A stretch of DNA of 5,312 nt from Candidatus Cloacimonadota bacterium (GTDB lineage: Bacteria > Cloacimonadota > Cloacimonadia > Cloacimonadales > Cloacimonadaceae), in assembly GCA_017995495.1 (NCBI GenBank), contig JAGOIS010000114.1, forward strand, positions 1-5,312, written 5' to 3'. A program made the translations under genes and the position numbers. Of the stretch, positions 1 to 5,312 are shown piece by piece. The first letter of the stretch is position 1, and every line of letters starts with the position of its first letter. A model generated the notes under the pieces. That model saw only the letters and a list, made by a program, of their open reading frames with translations. It was not told the DNA's origin and ran no database searches.

Positions 1-3000
1 CTCTATAATATTGGTTATCTTAGCAGTGAAATCAAACGAGTGACCAAATACAGTCAAATGGAGCAGTTCAGAAAAACCAATCCATATCAGGAACGTCCGG
101 AAGAGCTAAAATTCACCGAAGAGGATTTCCAGGACGCCATCAACGCCTATACGGAATTGGTGGATTCAGGCAAATACGACGATTCGCCTTTCCATGACGA
201 AGCAATCTACCGTTTGGGCGTGCTCTATTTCCTGATAGGCTCCGATGCCAACGAGCCGGGGAATTATTACTCAGCAGCCAACCGTAGGTTCGACAAGCTG
301 GTTGATGATCCGGACAGTGAATACCACTACAATGCCCTTTACCAAAGGGCTTGGGTAAATCTTAACCAAGGCGATGAAGAATCCCTGAAATTGGCGCTGG
401 CCGATCTGGTAACCCTGATCGGCGCGGTGGATGGAGAAAAGATCACCGACCCGTATCAGTCTCAGGATTACAAGAACAACGCGATAGATAACATTGCTTA
501 CTCCCTGATCGCTCTCGATGGTGTGGATTTCGGCAAGAAATCCCAGGGTGTGGAGGAAGTTCGCAGGGTCATGGCTGATTATTCCGACATCAAAGTCAAG
601 ACGATGATCCTGGATAAAGCCGCCGGTTTGAAGGTGGACATGGAAGCGCCTCTGCAGGCCATAGATTTTATGGAATTGAGGCTGCAGACCTCCCCCTTTG
701 AACTCCAAAACCCAGCCGTGGTGGACTCCATCATCAAGCTGTACCACACTCCCGGCCTGCAACTTCGTCCTGGCATGGAACTCGCCTCCATCCGCAACTC
801 CAAATACGACTTTATCAAAGATAATTACGGTCAGGGAACTCAATGGTATGTTGACAATGTTCAAAGTGCCAGCGAGAGGTCACCGGAGCTTGCCAGGCAG
901 CTGCAAATAATCCGTGATGCCTATGATCAAATCCGCATCCGCCATTACAACAATCTGGTCGATTCCGCCTCGGATCAGGACAAAGCTCTCTATGATGAGC
1001 ATGTGGCGGCGTTTGAGAATTACACGGAACTTTTCACGGATAATGCAGACCTTCAGGCTTTCAAAGATGAAAACAGAAGAACCACTGCCCTGCTGGCCTC
1101 GGCCACAGCCGAAAAGCGCAACACGGCCTTGGATTATCTGGCGGCCATCACCTCCTTGCGGGATTTTAACAGGGATTTTCCGGGGAATCCGGATTTCTTT
1201 AACAACGAAGGCCTGATCTACAGATACCATCAACGGGTCTATGAACAACTGAGTCCCAAATTTGAAGATCCGAACTATGCCCCCGCCGCAGGATTGCCGA
1301 AAGACAAGGCGGAACTGTACACAGGCTACCGTGATGCGGCTTTGAGATTCTACGGAGTATTGGTGGGGTCTGACAATACGCAAGCCAAAAACGGCGCTCC
1401 GGCGATCCTGATGGAACTCGCCAGGATCGAGCTTGAGCATGGTTATCCCGAGAAAGCAAAAGAGCATTATTACACAATACTCAATAGCGGAATTCAAATC
1501 GACAGGTCCACAAGCAGAAGCCTGTATCTGAATCTGGCCAAGATCGAGGAAGAAGCCGACAACTTTGCCGAAGCGGAAAAAATGTACCTCGCGGCCAAGG
1601 GATTTGCCGATGATACAGCCGATGCTGATGAGATCGAGAATCTGGCTCGCCTGCAGATCCAGAGCAATTATGAAAAAGCCGAGCAATCAGGAGACCAGAA
1701 GACCGCGGCAGAAGAATTGATCCGCCTGGCGCAGAAATTTGCCGATGAACCAGCCAGAAGCCAGAGCTATCTGTTCCTGGCCTCGGAAGCTTATGTGAAG
1801 GCAGGTATGTACCCTGAAGCCATCCAACTCAAAACCGATCTGGCTGGCGTGAAATCCTCCATGGATGAAAAGTTCACGCTTTTCGAGCAAAGTTGGACCA
1901 TCGCCGAAGAGCAGATGAACAACAATGCCCGGGCGCGCTCCTTGAAGAATGACTTCATCAGGCAGTTTCCCAAAAGCAATCTCGCCTTCAACCTCAGGGT
2001 GGACCTGATAGAAGAAATGAGCAAGGTGCCCGCTGAAAGAAATGCCGCCGCCCAGATGTATATCGACCTGCACGATGACGTGAAAGCAGGCCGGATCGAC
2101 AGCGGAGACGTTCTGCCTGAAACCATCTATCTCTGGGCTGTGGACATTTACCGCGAGGACGGGAACCAGGACAAGGTGGTTGAAACCCTCACTTATTTCA
2201 CCCAAACCTATCCCAACCACAAACAAAACGTGGATTTCCTCACCCTGCTGGCGGATGCCTATCTGGCCCGTAACGACCAGCAAAGATTTGAATATTACGC
2301 GCGTGAACTTTATCGGCTGGATAAAAAGAAGCCCGAGCGCTATCTGAACGTGGCCAACCGCAAGTTGGGCACCCTCGCGCAGGAGTTTGACACCGCTTAC
2401 GCAAACAAAGACTGGGATCTGGCCTTCAGGAAGCGCGATGAATTCAAGCAGATGGAGGCCGAATACCGCAAAGAAAGATTGCCGGTGGACAGCGCCAAAG
2501 CCTATGAAGCATTTGCCTTTGCGGAAAACGAATACAACACCCTGCAATCGCGCCAGGCCTATCTCAAGGAGTTTGACCAGCTGTTGGACAATATAGAACG
2601 CGGCACCTTCCTGGGCAGCACACCCAACCAATTGATGCCCGTGAGTGGTGTGACAACCTGGACAAAACATCTCTTTGGCGGCACTCCGAATCTTGTGCCC
2701 ACGCTGAAGATCAAGGCCGACCTTGAGGTGCAGAAGATCGTGAAGCTGCTGGAGAAAAAGGAAGCAGATTATCTGGATAATCAACGCCGCCTCAGGGCGC
2801 TCAGCGCTATCTGCCAGATCAACGATTATGCCGCCCAGGTGGTGGAAACCCAGATCAACAAATACATCCAGGCCTCAAACGAAATTGCTCCCTTCAGAAA
2901 CCGGGGGCAGGTAAGCCAGGAAGAGTTCGACGCCATGGTGAATACTGAGATCAAACCTGCCACCCAGGAATATATTGACGCCTATTACCACAATTCCAGC

Positions 3001-4035
3001 ACGATCTATCTGGATATTTACAATAAGTACTACACTGCCGGATACTATGATCAATACACCACCAGGGCGGAGGACAAATTGATCGAGCGTAACCTTCTGC
3101 CGGAATATGATGAGAAGCGCTTCACCCTGGATTCAGAATGGTCAGCGATGTTGGAACTGCCCGCGGGTGGCTCTCGAAAGGTCAGTTCAGGATTTGGTAC
3201 CCAGACCCTGGATGATGGCAGGGTGCTCAGTTCATTCAAGCTTCCCGGCCATCACAATCTGATCCTGGAACGCAACTTCGACTTCCCGGTTAAGCCGGAA
3301 TTCGCCTATGTTTATCTTGCCTATGAACAAGACCCTGAGATCCGGGTCAACGGCAAAAACCTTGATCTGACCTATATCCCAGTGGCTGAAGAGGATTTTG
3401 GGACCGTTTATGCCGTCCGGCTCGGCGGAGATGCCTTGAGAGAAGGCAAGAACAGCTTCAGGGGATCGTTCCCGAACGCCCTGGGTGAAGATATGCCGGT
3501 TTATTTCGGCTCCAGTTTCTTCTTCATCGCGGCCAAGCCTGAAGTTGAGCCATCCTCCCAAACAACGAAGATACTCACCGACACCAACTGGACCGTCATC
3601 AGCAAAGATCCCCAGACCAATGAGGAACTCAGGTCCAAGGCCGTCCCGGCGGTGAATTTCGACCTTCCCATGGATAGGTCGGTATTCCTGCAAGACACAG
3701 CGGCCAAGCCCATCTGGACAACTGAAACGCAGGACAACCTGCAAACGACAGTAATATTTGAAACGGAATTTGAGATCGACACCGCGTTCGTGAAAGGATA
3801 CCTGGATTTTGTGGCACCGGACAATGCCAGGCTGTATATGAACGGCAAGGCTCTGGGACCGGTGTACCAGTTGAGTTTCAACACCGATCCCTTCCTCGTT
3901 TATCCCGCCAGGGCCGATCTGCCGGCCGATTATCTGCTGTCCGGGCAAAACAGGCTGCGCGTCGAAGTGCAGAATTATTCGCCCAATCGCGGATTCATCG
4001 CTGAACTGAGTTTGACCCAATCCGCCAAGGAGTGA
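1..4035 (+). CDS. Giant TPR-repeat protein with C-terminal tandem beta-sandwich domains (5' end outside window)
   Basis: Probable envelope scaffold protein; no enzymatic motif was seen. The frame is open from base 1 to the TGA at 4033-4035, giving 1344 visible residues. The GTG at 40 is probably internal: it has no convincing Shine-Dalgarno site, and the codons before it already read LYNIGYLSSEI, which looks like a TPR helix. Numbering from base 1, TPR-like helix pairs are visible near residues 66-140, 466-537, 587-614 and 703-775 (for example LYLNLAKIEEEADNFAEAEKMY). Residues about 835-955 are charged and helical, possibly coiled coil (KLLEKKEADYLDNQRR). From about 1040 the chain becomes beta-rich, with two related domains each carrying a NGK turn (N1117, N1281). 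Family knowledge: giant TPR proteins accompany TolQ/TolR-type motors in Myxococcus gliding (AgmK/GltI). Inference: a periplasmic or outer-membrane-side partner of the stator encoded downstream. The signal sequence, if any, lies outside the window. The exact role is unknown. Confidence 0.9.
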   Translation, partial: LYNIGYLSSEIKRVTKYSQMEQFRKTNPYQERPEELKFTEEDFQDAINAYTELVDSGKYDDSPFHDEAIYRLGVLYFLIGSDANEPGNYYSAANRRFDKLVDDPDSEYHYNALYQRAWVNLNQGDEESLKLALADLVTLIGAVDGEKITDPYQSQDYKNNAIDNIAYSLIALDGVDFGKKSQGVEEVRRVMADYSDIKVKTMILDKAAGLKVDMEAPLQAIDFMELRLQTSPFELQNPAVVDSIIKLYHTPGLQLRPGMELASIRNSKYDFIKDNYGQGTQWYVDNVQSASERSPELARQLQIIRDAYDQIRIRHYNNLVDSASDQDKALYDEHVAAFENYTELFTDNADLQAFKDENRRTTALLASATAEKRNTALDYLAAITSLRDFNRDFPGNPDFFNNEGLIYRYHQRVYEQLSPKFEDPNYAPAAGLPKDKAELYTGYRDAALRFYGVLVGSDNTQAKNGAPAILMELARIELEHGYPEKAKEHYYTILNSGIQIDRSTSRSLYLNLAKIEEEADNFAEAEKMYLAAKGFADDTADADEIENLARLQIQSNYEKAEQSGDQKTAAEELIRLAQKFADEPARSQSYLFLASEAYVKAGMYPEAIQLKTDLAGVKSSMDEKFTLFEQSWTIAEEQMNNNARARSLKNDFIRQFPKSNLAFNLRVDLIEEMSKVPAERNAAAQMYIDLHDDVKAGRIDSGDVLPETIYLWAVDIYREDGNQDKVVETLTYFTQTYPNHKQNVDFLTLLADAYLARNDQQRFEYYARELYRLDKKKPERYLNVANRKLGTLAQEFDTAYANKDWDLAFRKRDEFKQMEAEYRKERLPVDSAKAYEAFAFAENEYNTLQSRQAYLKEFDQLLDNIERGTFLGSTPNQLMPVSGVTTWTKHLFGGTPNLVPTLKIKADLEVQKIVKLLEKKEADYLDNQRRLRALSAICQINDYAAQVVETQINKYIQASNEIAPFRNRGQVSQEEFDAMVNTEIKPATQEYIDAYYHNSSTIYLDIYNKYYTAGYYDQYTTRAEDKLIERNLLPEYDEKRFTLDSEWSAMLELPAGGSRKVSSGFGTQTLDDGRVLSSFKLPGHHNLILERNFDFPVKPEFAYVYLAYEQDPEIRVNGKNLDLTYIPVAEEDFGTVYAVRLGGDALREGKNSFRGSFPNALGEDMPVYFGSSFFFIAAKPEVEPSSQTTKILTDTNWTVISKDPQTNEELRSKAVPAVNFDLPMDRSVFLQDTAAKPIWTTETQDNLQTTVIFETEFEIDTAFVKGYLDFVAPDNARLYMNGKALGPVYQLSFNTDPFLVYPARADLPADYLLSGQNRLRVEVQNYSPNRGFIAELSLTQSAKE
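3121..4020 (+). repeat. Protein-level tandem duplication: two galactose-binding-like beta domains
   Basis: The last 300 residues of the giant protein contain two diverged copies of one domain of about 150 residues. Copy 1 runs roughly over residues 1041-1180 and copy 2 over 1190-1340. Matching landmarks are DSEW (W1047) with DTNW (W1197), NFDFPVKPEFAYVYL with EFEIDTAFVKGYL, IRVNGKNL (N1117) with LYMNGKAL (N1281), and GKNSFRGSF (N1151) with GQNRLRVEV (N1317). This order (an early Trp, paired strands, a x-NGK-x-L turn, then G-x-N-x-[LF] before the last strand) is typical of galactose-binding-like jelly rolls found beside glycosidases and in surface proteins. The fold assignment is by pattern only; ligand binding is not shown by any residue I can point to. 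The duplication is not evident at DNA level. Confidence 0.6.
4027..4032 (+). promoter_or_regulatory. Ribosome binding site for the small secreted protein
   Basis: AAGGAG lies 7 bases before the ATG at 4040 and inside the last codons of the giant TPR gene, so the two genes are probably translated from one mRNA. It supports the ATG at 4040; the nearer ATG at 4035 meets a stop after two codons. Confidence 0.75.
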
Positions 4036-4039
4036 TGAG

Positions 4040-4345
4040 ATGAAAAGAACAATTTTGATCAGCATCCTGCTCATGCTGGGCATGACTTTCTGCCTGGCCC
4101 AGACGAACAGCGGAGAAAACACTGCTCCGGGCCGGGCCGCGCAAGTGATCGAGGGCCGCGATCTCCAGATCCAGATCAGAACGATGATGCCTGACATCAG
4201 TGTGGTCCAGATCAAAACAGACACCTACTCTCCAGCGGCGAGATACGATTTCACCATCAGCCTGGCAGCGATCCAGGAAGAGAGCAACCGACAACTTACA
4301 AATTGGAAACAAGAAATAATAAAATGGCTAGAGGAGTCAAAATGA
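4040..4345 (+). CDS. Small secreted protein of unknown function
   Basis: I do not recognise this 101-residue protein. Residues 1-20 form a clear signal peptide: Lys2-Arg3, a hydrophobic core (ILISILLMLGMTF), then CLA before Gln21, a plausible signal peptidase I site. Cys18 is not in a lipobox, so a lipoprotein is unlikely. The mature part, about 81 residues, would be periplasmic. It has a polar start, a middle with alternating hydrophobic residues that may be beta strands (DLQIQIRTMM, YDFTISLAAI), and a C-terminal amphipathic helix (TNWKQEIIKWLEESK). The start is fixed by AAGGAG 7 bases upstream. The gene begins 4 bases after the giant TPR gene stops, and its TGA overlaps the ATG of the ExbB-like gene (ATGA at 4342-4345), so translation of the two is probably coupled. 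Inference: an accessory periplasmic subunit of the same stator complex. It is a confident gene with unknown function. Confidence 0.85.
   Translation: MKRTILISILLMLGMTFCLAQTNSGENTAPGRAAQVIEGRDLQIQIRTMMPDISVVQIKTDTYSPAARYDFTISLAAIQEESNRQLTNWKQEIIKWLEESK
4331..4336 (+). promoter_or_regulatory. Ribosome binding site deciding the start of the ExbB-like gene
   Basis: GAGGAG sits 5 bases before the ATG at 4342, within the coding end of the small secreted protein. It selects 4342 over the in-frame TTG at 4303 and ATG at 4324, neither of which gives a better start. From 4342 the protein begins directly with a clean signal-type sequence (MKAKHIVLVILTLV). Confidence 0.8.
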
Positions 4346-5112
4346 AAGCTAAGCATATCGTTCTCGTAATACTAACACTCGTGATCAGTATCGGCACACT
4401 GTTGGCCCAGGTGCCTCAAGTGGCCGACGTAAAAACAGAGCCTGTCAACCTTGCGAGCATTTTTCGCGACAGCAACAAGGAAGGTATCTTTGGATATCTG
4501 ATCCTTCTGGTTTTCATTCTCGGTATCGTTTACGCGGTGATCCGGTATGTCCAGCTTTTCCACAAGGAAAGGATCAACTCCCAGAATCTCTACAAAAGCC
4601 TCAAAGGCTACATCAAAAACGATCAGATCGATGAAGCCATCAAGATCACGGACAAACTGAAAAACACCACCCTGGGCTTCATTTTCTTCAGCGGCCTTTC
4701 CGTCTTCAAAGACGTTCGCAAGGGTGTGGCCAAGGAAGATATGAGTATCCAGGTGCAGAATGCCTTCGATGAAGCGGTTTTGCAGAAGGTTTACAAGCTG
4801 GATGCCGGGCTTTTCTGGTTTGACACTCTGGCTCAGGTTTGCACCTATCTTGGTCTGCTGGGAACGATCTGGGGGCTGCTGGCAGCATTCAATGCCCTTA
4901 GCAATCCCAACGTTTTGGACAGCCAGAAAAATATCCTGCTTTCCTCTGGCATCAAGACCGCCATTGGCACCACGGCTCTCGGTTTGCTGGGCGCGATACC
5001 CCTTACCCTGATCAAGGGCTGGCTTAGTGGCAGAGCGCAAAAACTGATCAACGAGATTGACGAATACAGCGTAAAACTCATCAATCACATCAATATCTCA
5101 GCTAAAGGATAA
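4342..5112 (+). CDS. MotA/TolQ/ExbB-family stator protein with N-terminal signal sequence
   Basis: Inner-membrane subunit of a TolQ-TolR/ExbB-ExbD-type complex, which in known members uses the proton gradient to act on periplasmic or outer-membrane partners. It is 256 residues long, within the family range. Residues 1-22 look like a cleavable signal peptide ending LLA before Gln23. A short periplasmic segment follows, then a membrane helix at 49-69, a cytoplasmic domain at about 70-157 (basic after the helix: HKER), and helices at about 158-183 and 203-226. The family signature is clear: GLLGTIWGLLAAF (G171-F183, Thr175 matching the conserved Thr of ExbB) and GIKTAIGTTALGLLGAIP (203-220). Where E. 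coli ExbB has Glu176, this protein has Thr206, preceded by Lys205; Thr211 matches ExbB Thr181. The gene overlaps the previous gene by 4 bases and is followed after 4 bases by an ExbD-like gene. It resembles AglR/TolQ types as much as ExbB, so no symbol is assigned. Confidence 0.92.
   Translation: MKAKHIVLVILTLVISIGTLLAQVPQVADVKTEPVNLASIFRDSNKEGIFGYLILLVFILGIVYAVIRYVQLFHKERINSQNLYKSLKGYIKNDQIDEAIKITDKLKNTTLGFIFFSGLSVFKDVRKGVAKEDMSIQVQNAFDEAVLQKVYKLDAGLFWFDTLAQVCTYLGLLGTIWGLLAAFNALSNPNVLDSQKNILLSSGIKTAIGTTALGLLGAIPLTLIKGWLSGRAQKLINEIDEYSVKLINHINISAKG
5104..5109 (+). promoter_or_regulatory. Ribosome binding site for the ExbD-like gene
   Basis: AAAGGA lies 7 bases before the ATG at 5117 and within the last codons of the ExbB-like gene, placing the two genes in one translational unit. 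Confidence 0.65.
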
Positions 5113-5116
5113 CATC

Positions 5117-5312
5117 ATGGCATATCGTCCTTCAGCCGGAAGGAACCAAAGCTCGAAGCCAGATCCCATTATTCCGGATCTGGTGCCGATCATGAACCTG
5201 TTTCTCACCGTGATCCCCTTTCTGCTCTTGATGTTGGTGATCACTCAGGTCGCATTGGTTGCCTTCAATTTCACTTCCGGAATTCCGGGCAAGTCCGGTA
5301 CGGTAGATGGCA
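5117..5312 (+). CDS. ExbD/TolR-family protein, N-terminal part (3' end outside window)
   Basis: Partner of the ExbB-like protein; known members have one membrane helix and a periplasmic domain, and couple proton flow to force. Only 65 codons are visible. Residues 1-20 are a short polar, basic cytoplasmic tail (YRPSAGRNQSSKPDP). The helix starts with DLVPIMNLFLTVIPFLLLM (21-39) and continues to about residue 50, after which periplasmic sequence begins. DLVP-x-x-N aligns with the classical NVTP-x-x-D motif, so Asn27 occupies the position of the essential Asp (Asp25 of E. coli ExbD, Asp23 of TolR). Pro34 in mid-helix is also not typical of the E. coli proteins. The start is supported by AAAGGA 7 bases upstream, and the gap to the previous stop is 4 bases. 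The family call rests on the helix motif plus position directly after an ExbB-type gene. Whether the full protein has the normal length of about 140-200 residues cannot be seen. Confidence 0.82.
   Translation, partial: MAYRPSAGRNQSSKPDPIIPDLVPIMNLFLTVIPFLLLMLVITQVALVAFNFTSGIPGKSGTVDG

Noticed and set aside
4..9. TATAAT, a perfect -10 promoter hexamer
   Set aside because: It lies inside an open frame that continues from before the window, has no visible -35 partner within the window, and no good gene start follows it.
40..42. GTG as the start of the giant TPR gene
   Set aside because: There is no Shine-Dalgarno site in front of it, and the 13 codons upstream are open and TPR-like, so the gene more likely starts outside the window.
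880..2784. Two long end-to-end open frames on the minus strand (880-1686 and 1687-2784)
   Set aside because: They are exactly codon-aligned with the plus-strand gene. They stay open because the sense gene rarely uses TTA, CTA or TCA; the stop at 1687-1689 is simply a sense TCA codon. The products look like no protein family.
3232..4224. Minus-strand open frame of 330 codons spanning the end of the giant gene and the small secreted gene
   Set aside because: It is codon-aligned antisense to the giant gene over most of its length, has no family features, and runs across two well-supported plus-strand genes.
4303..4341. Longer N-terminus for the ExbB-like protein from the TTG at 4303 or ATG at 4324
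   Set aside because: GAGGAG at 4331-4336 is correctly spaced only for the ATG at 4342, and the extra residues would put a polar stretch in front of a clean signal peptide.
4372..5088. Minus-strand open frame of 238 codons opposite the ExbB-like gene
   Set aside because: It is codon-aligned antisense to a clear MotA/TolQ/ExbB-family gene, and its translation lacks recognisable domains.
5277..5288. Perfect 12-base palindrome CCGGAATTCCGG
   Set aside because: It lies inside the ExbD-like coding region (Ser-Gly-Ile-Pro-Gly), has no spacer for a hairpin loop and no second copy in the window; it is likely chance from codon choice.

Overview
The window looks like the interior of one plus-strand operon from a Gram-negative (two-membrane) bacterium. 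Base composition is near balanced, Shine-Dalgarno sites are AG-rich, and genes are packed with overlaps or gaps of a few bases. The protein types (a very large TPR protein, a TolQ/ExbB-type stator with its own signal peptide, an ExbD/TolR-type protein of the 'PIMNLFLTVIPFLL' kind) suggest a member of the FCB superphylum such as Cloacimonadota or Fibrobacterota, or a gliding-type deltaproteobacterial relative. This taxonomic guess is weak and rests on family resemblance only.

Layout. Positions 1-4035 hold the 3' part (1344 codons) of a giant gene whose start lies upstream of the window. It encodes helical TPR-like repeats, then a helical/coiled-coil stretch, then two beta-rich galactose-binding-like domains in tandem. 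Positions 4040-4345 hold a small secreted protein of 101 residues that I do not recognise. Its stop codon overlaps the start of an ExbB/TolQ/MotA-family inner-membrane protein (4342-5112, 256 residues). At 5117 an ExbD/TolR-family protein begins and runs off the window after 65 codons. There is no non-coding stretch longer than 6 bases, and I see no RNA gene, mobile element, CRISPR array or terminator.

How the genes may work together. ExbB/TolQ and ExbD/TolR proteins form proton-driven inner-membrane stators that push on periplasmic or outer-membrane partners (TonB, TolA, or the AglRQS/Glt gliding machine of Myxococcus). Here the stator pair is cotranscribed with a very large TPR protein and a small exported protein, so the likely product is an envelope-spanning machine in which the TPR protein is a periplasmic or outer-membrane-side scaffold. 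The most unusual point is in the ion pathway: the aspartate that carries the proton in classical ExbD/TolR is Asn27 here, and the glutamate paired with it in the third helix of classical ExbB is Thr206. This pair may need a second, Asp-bearing ExbD encoded just past the window, or it may not be a classical proton motor.
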